Positions 10,301 through 18,350 of a DNA stretch of 18,350 bases are shown in pieces (positions within the stretch are counted from its first letter, which is position 1; every line of letters begins with the position of its first letter). The stretch is from NCBI GenBank assembly GCA_028565635.1, contig JAOXYB010018318.1, positions 1 to 18,350 on the forward strand. The letters run 5' to 3'. A program made the position numbers and the translations under genes. Source of the DNA: Phoronis ovalis. Lineage: Eukaryota > Phoronida > Phoronidae. The notes beneath the pieces were generated by a model. That model was given only the letters and a program-made list of their open reading frames with translations, ran no database searches and was not told the DNA's origin.

Positions 10301-12664
10301 ACTGCTCACTGAATCCATACCAATTCTGGGACTGGTACATTTGAAAAATGGGATACACATTCACAAAAGAAAGTAAAAGGGTACTGTTTTTGCGCTTAGC
10401 ATGATCATATGTACAACAGGTATTATGCACTTGGGGTATTTAGCGTGTGGGAAAATGTTAAACAAACATAATTTTTGACATGCAAATCTACAATAGGGCA
10501 ATGTATTGCAATATATAACTAATATGTCCACCAAAGCAGCACTTTTCTCAGTCCATCATGCACGTGTAAAGATCTTTTTCAGACTTTGTGTTTCTGGACA
10601 TTTAACCCATATTTTCACAAGTGTCAACCTTGGGATTTCACTCTACCTGTTTCATCATACACAGCTTTTTTATCCTCGTCCGACAATATTGTATATGTTT
10701 TTCCAAGAGCTTGAAATTTTTGAGTTGCAATTTCCTTTTCATCATCCCCCACTCTATCTGGGTGAAATTTCAGAGACATCTTATGGTAAGCTTTTTTGAC
10801 TATAAAATAAATAATGGTAATTAAGGTACTAATTCAATCGCCTGAATATAAAATTTTGGCATACAGTACAAGGATTGAAAGTAATGGCAGATTGCATCAA
10901 TGATTAAGATAGTTTTGATTTCTAGACAAAAAAAAATTTAACTATTTGGGTGTTTCTTTTCTATAAAAATCATAACAAAATAGTTATTTGAAAGCCATGC
11001 TTATTGTAATTGTTTTTAAAAACTGGTGATTCGATCTCTGCGGGGTTTTTTTCATTTATAACAAAAAAGGGAGTGTACATGCCTACACATACTTACAGTT
11101 GTCATGTCTCATCTTGGAACAAGAAGGTTCCTGTTTTATTGGATCATTTGCAATCATTACTTGCTATAAAAAATGTCTTAAAACTCCCAATTCTTAATAA
11201 AACGTTCTGTCAATTTGACAGGAATGTTGTAACAATTACTTTGAACAAAAAAGACTAAAACTTTAACGTTTGTATAGACTGAAAGTAAAAAGACCCATAA
11301 CAGTACAGAAAACCACCCAGCAGGCACAGGACAATGTATCAACGTCGATACTTAGTTGATATTATGTTGCGACGTCCATCAACATAAACACAATGTCTAT
11401 TCCACTCGTCGATGTTAGGTTGCGACATTTGACTACATACACGTAATGTCTATTCCACGGTGATTCTTCATCGACGTTGAAATACCAGTTGTGAATCAAA
11501 CAGGGACCAGTCCAGCAAGTTAGAAAATGTTGAAATTGATGCATTACAAATCACAGATCACAAAAGCTATACAAAATAGTACAGGAAGATGACTAGATGT
11601 TTTTGAGTTTTCAGTGAAGGATGTGTCTAGTTTCGATATTTTTGTATAGATAGGCATTTTTACCCCGGGCTGCAACGCACATCCCTACTAACATTTTCAA
11701 TAAGAGTTAAGAGTAAGACTACCACCCCGCTAGTTTTTCTGACATCATTCAGATTTCAGTAATCGCTATTTTGTTTCGACAAACTTAAAGTTATAGAAAT
11801 AAAGCAAATGCAAGGCCTTACCTCGGACCATGAGACTAAGTGCCAACAATAATTAAGCGGGAATAAAAAAAATAAGTGTAATCATGTGTATGAAAATATC
11901 ATCTAAAAAATAAGAAAGTGTTCATTTCCAAATCGCCGTAAAAACAGTGTATATAAAAGTTAGTCCTGGTTCATGACGTTCTGCACTAGCTCTTGATAAT
12001 CTGACTTGTGAGCTGTGCAAACAGTCATGCAAACTTACATAGCCAATTACAGTGAAGTGCCCAAACTTCGAAATCTATGTAATTCCTACCGAATTAGTTC
12101 ATACATCACTGTCCAGATACTCTCTGATTATCGAACTTCAACTTCAACTACTCCCTTCACCATTTGAAACTCCTGAATTCAGTATTTATCATGCAGTAAG
12201 CTTGTTTTACCCTGGGCCTCACACACCAAAACAATTTTTTGGCAAGTACCCATCCCTCTGGGTGCCAGTGCAGCCCGGGGGGGGTGTGCAGGAGTTGCAA
12301 ATAGCCATAGAAGTAGTGGGAGTTGAAGTTGGATAATCAGAGAGTATCTGTATGCTGATATATGAAATCATTCGGTAAGAATTACATAGATTTCCAAGTT
12401 TGGACACTTTCACTGTAATTGGCTATGTAAGTTTCCATGACTGTTCGCACAGCTCACAAGTCAGATTATTAAGAGCCAGTGCAGAACGTCATGAACCAGG
12501 ACTATAAATATAATATAAAAGTTAAAACCAGAATTCAAGAATCAAGTAGTACTAGGGTCTAGTAATTAACCTTCATTTTGTGAGGCCTTTTTGTTTATTC
12601 CCAGGATTTCATACAAATCTTTGGTAGCAAACAGTTCTTCACAGTTTTGGAGTAAAGACGGCAT
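7310..12664 (-). CDS. dnajc9: DnaJ homolog subfamily C member 9 (histone co-chaperone), complete, five coding exons
   Basis: Coding exons in transcript order are 12664-12571, 10799-10647, 8777-8661, 8297-8086 and 7516-7310. Their sum is 783 nt, giving 260 aa, the length I recall for human DNAJC9. The start ATG (12664-12662) gives MPSLLQNCEELF. The J domain spans about residues 15-83, with the catalytic HPD at 44-46 within FHPDRVGDDEKE. Exon 3 holds the family block DWYDYWRLLFSKVS, exon 4 the block SAYLDSTGNIDDIIDSVLC, and exon 5 KELGLNEHGSLQALI and the C-terminal ADLEAKYG followed by a Lys-rich tail. Introns 1-3 are in phase 1 and intron 4 is in phase 0. Introns 1-3 are GT-AG; intron 4 is best read as GC-AG (AAG|GCAAGA), because this aligns ARKRKAKEEA with the family without a gap. 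A GT six bases downstream would add two residues. Known family role: binds histones H3-H4 and recruits HSP70 through the J domain during histone supply to chromatin. Introns 1 and 2 carry foldback elements. Confidence 0.95.
8960..9245. mobile_element. Degraded inverted-repeat element in DNAJC9 intron 2
   Basis: AGATTTGCTACAAGTC at 8971-8986 matches the reverse complement of 9218-9233 with two mismatches, and weaker similarity extends on both sides through GTCACT-like ends. The roughly 285-bp span is very AT-rich. It lies immediately beside the large foldback element at 9289-10129. Boundaries are approximate and no target duplication is assigned. Confidence 0.35.
9289..10129. mobile_element. 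Foldback/MITE-like element with about 215-bp terminal inverted repeats, in DNAJC9 intron 2
   Basis: The left arm, 9289-9504, and right arm, 9915-10129, are reverse complements at over nine in ten positions by eye. The outer ends are CTACTGTTGATC and GATCAACAGTAG; the inner ends are CTCGCCAGAT and ATCTGGCGAG. The 410-bp centre has no coding capacity that I can see, but holds a small perfect hairpin, ACTGTGAT-AATC-ATCACAGT. No clear target-site duplication was found, so the superfamily is left open and the true ends may lie a few bases further out. The element is non-autonomous and lies wholly inside the intron. Confidence 0.85.
11315..11475. repeat. Minisatellite of about 54 bp period in DNAJC9 intron 1, with CCCAGCAGGCACAGGAC leader
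   Basis: AATGTCTATTCCAC starts at 11392 and 11445 (53 bp apart), with a related AATGTATC at 11333; GTTGCGAC starts at 11365 and 11419 (54 bp apart). Each unit is studded with the CpG-containing steps CAACGTCGAT and GCGACGTC, unlike the AT-rich surroundings. About three degenerate units are visible. The leader CCCAGCAGGCACAGGAC resembles repeats I recall from several animal genomes, but that likeness was not tested. Confidence 0.55.
11961..12503. mobile_element. Second foldback/MITE-like element with 215-bp inverted repeats, in DNAJC9 intron 1
   Basis: The left arm, 11961-12175, and right arm, 12289-12503, are reverse complements at roughly nine in ten positions. The ends are TAGTCCTGGTTCATGACG and its complement, CGTCATGAACCAGGACTA. 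The 113-bp centre is GC-richer and contains CCCGGGGGGGG near 12274-12284. The sequence ATATAAAAGTTA occurs at 11951-11962, touching the left end, and again at 12513-12524, ten bases beyond the right end. This is a possible imperfect target-site duplication. The arms share no obvious sequence with the element in intron 2, so this is a different family. It has no coding capacity. Apparent ORFs on both strands here arise from the palindrome. Confidence 0.85.
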
Positions 12665-13306
12665 TTTTTGACAATAAATCAATAGGTGGTCACTGGTGTC
12701 AGATTTCCTGCTTGCAGCTTCGTCGATTCTCGTTTCTGGAACAAAAATGGCGCGCTTGTTGGCAGAGGATTGTGGGAAACTGATGCTGTGACAATCTCTA
12801 CATATAAAGTAAGAAACGAATTCGCCAAAACACAGTTCACGCTACTACATGCAAAAATAGGAATGTGAAGCAAAATCGTAAGGCCACTAAATATCTCTGG
12901 GCTACTATGTAAATCGTACTTCATATATTTAGGTTATTTGACCTCCTGTTCTATTATGATACCACACGCACGTGCGATTTTAAACGTAAACAATGATGTG
13001 GGATCATTTCACGAGCAAGGGTACAGTGACGCGTCGCCTGTTAAGTGTGATATGATAGCTGACTGCAGAGACAAAAGTGCCTTTGACACTTTTACATTGA
13101 CTTAACAGATTTCAATTTAAAACATTTGCCAACATTGATTGAAATCGTACTTTAAAGAAAAGACGGTACATAAAGACACCGTCTGATTGAGATTTAGTTC
13201 GGCTGCTTGAGCAATAGCATGAATTTACCTTTTTCACATGTCAAAAAGGAGTTCACTGGATTTCTCTCTTTTCTCGCTTAAATCATTTTATGAAATATCT
13301 CATAAT
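12665..13306. promoter_or_regulatory. Intergenic region between divergent DNAJC9 and MGNCC gene; candidate bidirectional promoter
   Basis: The 642 bp separates the two start codons and must hold at least the DNAJC9 5' UTR and promoter. Visible motif matches are AAAATGGC (YY1-like) at 12744-12751, immediately followed by GCGC (E2F-like GGCGCG); TGTGGGAA, a Su(H)/RBPJ-type match, at 12771-12778; the palindrome CGCACGTGCG with a CACGTG E-box at 12967-12976; and GTAAACAA, a forkhead-type match, at 12986-12993. It is locally richer in CpG than its surroundings. The matches are by eye; none is proof of binding, and no TATA box is obvious. Confidence 0.45.
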
Positions 13307-13657
13307 ATGGGTAATTGTTGTGCAGGTTCAAACAAATCAAAACAGATACCATCATTTGATAAAACCAGAAGACTTAGTGCGACTAGTCCTAGTACACATG
13401 GTGCTGGAGACCACAGAGAAAGTGATTTTAAAGTCCCAGAAATTTTAGTGATGTGTCCATCTCCAGTACCATCAACCGTGACCGTCACATCAGAAAAGTC
13501 ATTTCAAAGTGGCGGCAAGTTGCCGCAGTGCACAAGTGATATGCCGGAACGCGATTCAAAAGATAAAAATAAGTGCGGACGTTACAATCCGGAGATGGAT
13601 GATGTAGAAGCAGTGCCAATGGAAGACATTAATCCACTTACTCAAGTAATGAACTAG
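13307..13657 (+). CDS. Predicted N-myristoylated/palmitoylated small protein (MGNCC start), 116 aa, unknown family
   Basis: The ORF from 13307 gives MGNCCAGSNKSK at the N-terminus. Gly2 with Ala at position 6 fits the N-myristoyltransferase pattern, Cys4 and Cys5 are typical palmitoylation sites, and Lys10 and Lys12 add a basic patch. Together they suggest anchoring to the inner face of a membrane. TRRLSATSPS follows at about residues 20-29, where R21-R22-L23-S24 fits the PKA consensus RRxS. The rest is polar, rich in Ser, Pro and Asp/Glu, with no recognisable domain, and ends at TAG in 13655-13657. An in-frame ATG at 13238 would add 23 residues and bury Gly2, so 13307 is preferred from the lipidation motif alone. 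The gene runs divergently from DNAJC9, with 642 bp between the two ATGs. It could be a single-exon gene or one exon of a longer one. Similarity to a named family was not recognised; the lipid-anchor role is inferred from the motif. Confidence 0.55.
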   Translation: MGNCCAGSNKSKQIPSFDKTRRLSATSPSTHGAGDHRESDFKVPEILVMCPSPVPSTVTVTSEKSFQSGGKLPQCTSDMPERDSKDKNKCGRYNPEMDDVEAVPMEDINPLTQVMN

Positions 13658-15809
13658 TTGAGTAATTCTGATATTTTAAGACCTGGAAGATGCTTGTGTC
13701 ATTGAAGAAAACATTAATATAACAAAAAGTGCAAAGGCTATTCAAGTTATCAGGAAGACTGACAGAACATGGTTATTAGTGGCAGATATTTTAACTGACC
13801 ATTTCTATATGTGAAAGTAAATTTTAATTGTACATACAAGATCTTTTACTTATATGCACAAAGTGTGAAGTACAGAAAATGGAATTATTTGAGAAATACT
13901 TCAATACAGAGAAATACTGCAAATATGGGAATGTGTAAAGAACATTCATCTCCTCAGAAAAACAAGAATTTGCAATTTTTATGTGGAAGATATTTCTAGT
14001 AGAAAAAAATGATTAACAACTACTTTTTAGTTTACAAGACAAATCTGCAAAGCTGGTCATATCACATTATGTGAGATATATAATATATATTTATTGCTTT
14101 AGCATACCGCTTCAATAGGACACAGTTGTTTGGTAGCAATTGTGAATTTGTACTTTATTTTAATGTTATATTAAATATTGTTCCAATTTGTTACTCAATG
14201 TGTTTTGTTGAGGAATTTTTTCTACAAAATTAACATTCTGAAGGCACAAGCACACATACATACACTGGCTATTAAAGAAAAACTCAATGTTCTAACACAA
14301 ATGCATTGATTTCATGGCACATTGTTTTATAAAAGAAAAGCTAGTTCAGCATGTACAAGTGAATCAAATCTAGGATTTCAGCAATAGTTTGAAGCTTTGA
14401 AAGTAACAAGGTCTAATGTCCTGTATGTATCAAAAAATATAAATTTTAATGTAGGTTGACATTTTTTTACAATTCAGTTACAGGTAAATATTTGGATGGG
14501 CATAACTCCTCAAGCGTTCATCCAAGAAAATCACCAGATATTAGCAGTAAACAGATGCTTAATTTGTGCAGATTTATTGTACATAAAAAGCGATTGCATT
14601 ATTATTAGTTGTTTACTCTAAACAGTGTTTATAAAAGGAAATTTTCACTATCTATATCATATCATATGATGCTTTGTTTGCCAATACAATTGTTCACTGT
14701 ATTATGCTTAGCATACAGTAAAATAAATTTCTGCAAACTATATATTTATTAGTGGCTGCGAGCACAATGAAGTGGCAAATATATGCAACTTTTGAGTCAT
14801 TTATACATTGCACTTAGTCTTACGATGTTAAGTTTCTCTAAATGTACCTAATTACAAACACTGATAAAATACAATGCAAATTTGACTGGATCTGGTAGGC
14901 AAATATTGTCTGCTCCTATTATCTAAAAGCAACATCACAATCAACAAGACAAGTACAATAACGCAACAACAATGTCACATACAAAACACAATTATGACTT
15001 TACATAGTTCCGTGGGCTGTGTGTAAATTGCCTTTTAGTTCCCTTTTTATAACAAAGAAAGAATAACCAAACACAGTTTTCCTTGTTTTAATCAATTTAT
15101 TGCATCAAGCAACTTAATGAAAATTCAACAGTCAACATGTACAAGTATTAAACAAATATCAAAAAATAGTACGATGAACCATCATCTTATTCACTAAACT
15201 TCTGTTCAGCTCCAGACTTTCTAAATCCAATTAGTAATAGAAAATAAATTGCATTAAACATTTTCAATACCTACTTCTAAATCTGGGTTAACCTACCGAG
15301 TTGGATACCACAGATACATGTTTCACACAAAATTACTGGATTGTCATTTATCATTTTTATTGCTCTGTTGTTCCAATACCAGAAATTTGAATAAGGAGTA
15401 ACACTAAGGTACTGTTTAAATGATGCATAGACCACTGCATATAAATACCACATGGCTTCCTATAGCAATAAAGAAAATTAACTTTATAACGAAAAATTGA
15501 AACACATATGCCTTCAAGGTATGGATCAATGACGAATGACCCAATTTCTTCACATCACATTACTTAGTACAAGTGTATGTCCACCAAATATCCCTTTTCA
15601 CAGTTTGGAAACAAGGACTTTGTACAAGAAATCTTGCAGCATTTTTGAAAATAGTTCCAGCTGCCTCACATACTACACATTTCACCCAGTGACAATGAAT
15701 AACTCATACATTCAGAAAAAAAAGTTACTGAACGCTTGTGAATCCGCATTCTATAGGCACATTTCGCATTCCACGTTCAAAATATGGCGGATCCTGTGAA
15801 TACAATTTG

Positions 15810-16123
15810 CCCAGGGGGGGCAGTCAATTTGAAAGTGGGTACCCATGTTCCAACTTGTCTTTTCAAAAAAGCCCCGAACAAAGTGAAATTCTGCAAAACA
15901 TACACCCCGAAGGAAGTATTTTGAAAAAATACACCCTTAAGGAAGTGACTTGGAAAAAAAAACCCTAACTAACTGTCACACCTCCAAAAAAACCACACCT
16001 TTTCGTGATTTTAGCAAACAGACCGCATAACACACCGGCGGTTAGAAAAGCATACCCTTTCACGCGAAATTTTGTTGGAACATGCGTACCTACTTTCATA
16101 CCGAATGCCCCCCCCCCCCCGAG
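15810..16123. mobile_element. PolyG/polyC-capped non-autonomous hAT-like element with perfect 8-bp target-site duplication
   Basis: The ends are CCCAGGGGGGGCA on the left and TGC followed by a long C run and GAG on the right. Inward, GAAAGTGGGTACCCATG... at 15831-15854 matches the reverse complement of 16074-16097 with two mismatches in 24. The direct repeat ACAATTTG lies immediately outside both ends, at 15802-15809 and 16124-16131. Terminal inverted repeats with an 8-bp duplication are the hallmark of hAT-type insertion (known of the superfamily), and the size of 314 bp implies a non-autonomous copy. The interior is a degenerate ladder of CATACACCC-like units; for example AAGGAAGT recurs 29 bp apart at 15910 and 15939. 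No transposase is encoded. Confidence 0.75.
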
Positions 16124-16976
16124 ACAATTTGTTTGTGCAACAGTTACTTTTAGTAAAATCTTGAGAGCCGGCAGGAGAGCATCTAAATAGTGGTGTTGTG
16201 TCAATTTTAATAAGACTTCACATAATTTAAAGAAGACAAGACGTTCAACATCTGTAATAACTTCTAGCATCATCTTAGAACGTAAAACTGCAGCACATTT
16301 TGAGCATATAAAAAGCTACTCAAATTTTAACTGGTAAGGATCGCCCTCCAGTGCCATGGAGCCCCAAAATGATACTAGCTCAACAGAGTTTTCGGCAAAC
16401 TAGCAGACACTATACATATAATTTGATAGATCAATATATGAACTCCTTGACGGATCAGGCACACATCCTTATCAAAACATCAAAACCTCTGATTAAAAAT
16501 AGAGAACCGGTGACTACTCCAGACCCTAGGATAGATAGATCAAATCAAACATCAGTCTGCCAGTGATCAAACAGAAACAAAATCTAACAACTACTTTGCA
16601 GCCAATTAAACAAAATGGTACTGTTGCAGAAAAGGGGATAATATCCAAAATACTTTGTTGTCGTTGTGAAAAAGAGAAACAATGACACAACAAGATTTGG
16701 ATCATAGAGAAATCTGTGACTGTTACTTAAATGATAAAATTCAGTGTAACGTATCTAGACAGGATACACAAATAGGCTAGCACAAGTTACGGTGGGAAGC
16801 CATTTCTAGGAATACATGCATTAATATAAACAAGTAATAGAATTGGAATCTTAACAATGTAGTAACTAAACTGCGCAAAAAGATCTAAAAAGAACTTTTC
16901 AGTGTTTTTTGTTATTATTTCAAGAAACAACACAATCATTGCAAATGTAAGATGTCACATCAGGCGAAATAAATGA

Positions 16977-17014
16977 AGCTGTTTTACTTGTATGTAGCTG
17001 TTTTACTGTATGTC
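16977..17014. repeat. Short 19-bp tandem duplication downstream of the KANSL2 stop
   Basis: AGCTGTTTTACT plus TGTATGT-like sequence occurs twice, starting at 16977 and 16996. It lies 40-75 bases past the KANSL2 stop, so probably within its 3' UTR. Confidence 0.4.
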
Positions 17015-17052
17015 CATCAATTTGAACAAAACACAAATGCACAACCTTCACA

Positions 17053-18196
17053 TTAACTTTTCTGTGTAGGTGTTAGTTCTCTTTTTTGCAAAAAATCATC
17101 ACTAGCAAGTGATGACAAAGGTCGATCTTCATCATCTTCAACATCAACCTCTTCATTACTAGGTATTGGTTTTGTGTCATTGCCAACAACATCAATATCA
17201 TGTGACTCGGATAAAGAAGTATCCATTGGCTGTAATAACAGTGAGATCAAGAAAGTTTGGCAGTTCTACAGTAAAATATACAAAGGTATTACAAATACCC
17301 GATCATCATTATCCTCTTCACACTTCCCAGCTTAAGCAGACCCTTAACAACAAAATAACAATTCAAGTTACTGACCACAGTTCAAATTTTACTAGATCAT
17401 GACTTAATTGGCATCAGCATTTGGCGACGCAACAACGCAGTAACAATAATTCTTTTTACTAACACATATTACTGATAGAGGTTGTTTTCCGGATATTGTC
17501 CACTCCAACAAAATTTGTTAGATGCTATGTAAGATAACTCAATTTAAGCAGTATAAAATGCACTGCAGACATTACTGTTGCGGACAATAATGTAACACCT
17601 TGAAAAGAATTTTTTTTCTTACACGAAAGGAAATGAACAGTTTATTTTTGCGTTTTATTACAATACCTCATTTAGCTGTTCCTGAAGAGTTGGCGAGTTA
17701 GGTTCTATTTTGACTTCTTTCTCCTTTTTGACTTCGAGCAACTCACTAGTTTCTTCTATGCTTGCTGCTGTTACAGTTTCCTAAAATATGACAGTTTCCT
17801 CTTGTTACAACTACATGTTAAGTTTGTTAACCATAAAAACAATTGAAAATTTCTGACACAAAAGTTCTATCATGGAAATAAAGTGGTTATTTGAAACTAG
17901 ATTTGGTTAAATAAACGTTTAACTTTTTTTTGTAAACAATCAGTCTGACTTGATAAACACCGGAATCTCTCTTTTCACTCGACACAATTAACATTTGACT
18001 TTTCATTTTGATTTTCTTAATGAAATAGAAAATACCTGTATCTCTCTTTTGATTGGTAGTCTGTTCTGATATTCTATCAATGCCTTGTGCAAAACGCATC
18101 TAAAGTCTTCTTCTGTAGCAGGAACTGGACGTCTACATGAGTTGTTACCAAAACTGCAGGTCTGAAACAGCACCTGGTGGTTATCTTGTAAAATGT
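17053..18196 (-). CDS. kansl2: KAT8 regulatory NSL complex subunit 2, C-terminal three exons (5' part outside the window)
   Basis: Coding exons in transcript order are 18196-18036, 17780-17667 and 17229-17053 (stop TAA). The first visible exon starts in phase 1: bases AC complete a His codon, giving (H)ILQDNHQVLFQTCSFG. It continues with a second zinc-finger-like element C-x6-C-x11-C-x2-H (CSFGNNSC...FRCVLH). This matches the C-terminal part of the zf-C3Hc3H region of KANSL2, where I recall human HICQDTNQVLF followed by a similar Cys/His array. The last exon holds SHDIDVVGND, matching the human DDLDVVGD block, then an acidic stretch and ELTPTQKS. The two visible introns are in phase 0 with GT-AG ends. 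KANSL2 is a subunit of the NSL complex, which contains the acetyltransferase KAT8/MOF and acetylates nucleosomal H4. The middle exon is Lys/Glu-rich and linker-like. Sequence from 18197 to the right edge reads as intron. No AATAAA-type signal was found close to the stop. Confidence 0.87.
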
Positions 18197-18350
18197 CTGC
18201 AGAATCGGTCAAGGAAGTGAGAAAGTAAAGGAACTTAAATATTTATTACAAACATAGTACAAAACTAGACGGCACCCGTGGTAAACCACAGATCTTGATA
18301 GAGATGTAGGTCACGTAAGGCCTAGTTCAGACATGTTCACGTGACTCTCA

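Larger units (their letters stand above)
13658..17052. other. Gene-poor stretch between two convergent genes
   Basis: The left part probably holds the 3' UTR of the MGNCC gene and the right part that of KANSL2. Plus-strand hexamers ATTAAA (near 14171) and AATAAA (near 14723) are candidate signals without support. The hAT-like element at 15810-16123 is the only clear feature. Two minus-strand open stretches at about 15185-15690 have splice-like edges, but I could not assemble them into a convincing gene. Confidence 0.4.

Noticed and set aside
10506-10824. Two overlapping plus-strand ORFs
   Set aside because: They are shadows of DNAJC9 exon 2, which carries the HPD motif on the minus strand.
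12052-12413. ORFs on both strands
   Set aside because: They lie within the foldback element and arise from its palindrome; no protein-like content.
12745-12796. ATGGCGCGCTTG start and a possible donor AAA|GTAAGA on the plus strand
   Set aside because: The frame stops after 14 codons, so at most it is a noncoding first exon; there is no acceptor evidence linking it to the MGNCC ORF.
15965-16273. 102-residue minus-strand ORF with a Gly run
   Set aside because: It runs through the polyC cap and ladder of the hAT-like element; the Gly run is the homopolymer translated.
1-18350. CRISPR array, bacterial operon or phage system
   Set aside because: Spliced genes with animal chromatin proteins and eukaryotic transposons exclude a prokaryotic reading; no spaced direct repeats of CRISPR type were seen.

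Overview
This is an AT-rich animal (metazoan) genomic window. Its genes are split by introns with canonical splice sites, it contains non-autonomous DNA transposons and minisatellites, and it has no operon-like packing. The protein matches (a DNAJC9 orthologue and the C-terminal end of a KANSL2 orthologue) establish a metazoan. Intron sizes and the style of the repeats would suit a marine invertebrate, possibly a lophotrochozoan such as a mollusc, but the exact phylum is inference. The protein matches rest on remembered family sequences, not on a search.

Layout. 1-3125: no confident gene; a short open stretch at the left edge may be part of an exon, followed by a C7-tipped 32-bp tandem repeat and a polyC-capped hAT-like element. 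3126-5584 (minus): a complete two-exon gene for a 100-residue Gln-rich protein that I do not recognise, with a close poly(A) signal. 5585-7309: intergenic, with a 207-bp TTAG-ended inverted-repeat element. 7310-12664 (minus): a complete five-exon DNAJC9 gene predicting 260 aa. Its introns 1 and 2 each carry a foldback element with arms of about 215 bp, and intron 1 also carries a 54-bp minisatellite. 12665-13306: intergenic DNA between divergent genes, probably a two-way promoter region. 13307-13657 (plus): an ORF whose predicted protein starts MGNCC, a likely doubly lipidated small membrane-anchored protein. 13658-17052: a gene-poor stretch with a second polyC-capped hAT-like element flanked by perfect 8-bp direct repeats. 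17053-18196 (minus): the last three coding exons of KANSL2; the rest lies beyond the right edge.

Functional picture. DNAJC9 is known as a histone H3-H4 co-chaperone that recruits HSP70, and KANSL2 is a subunit of the NSL histone acetyltransferase complex. The two therefore share a chromatin theme, but nothing here shows co-regulation. The most useful observations are a GC-AG intron in DNAJC9, the paired intronic foldback elements, two related polyC-capped elements with 8-bp target-site duplications, and two small proteins of unknown family.
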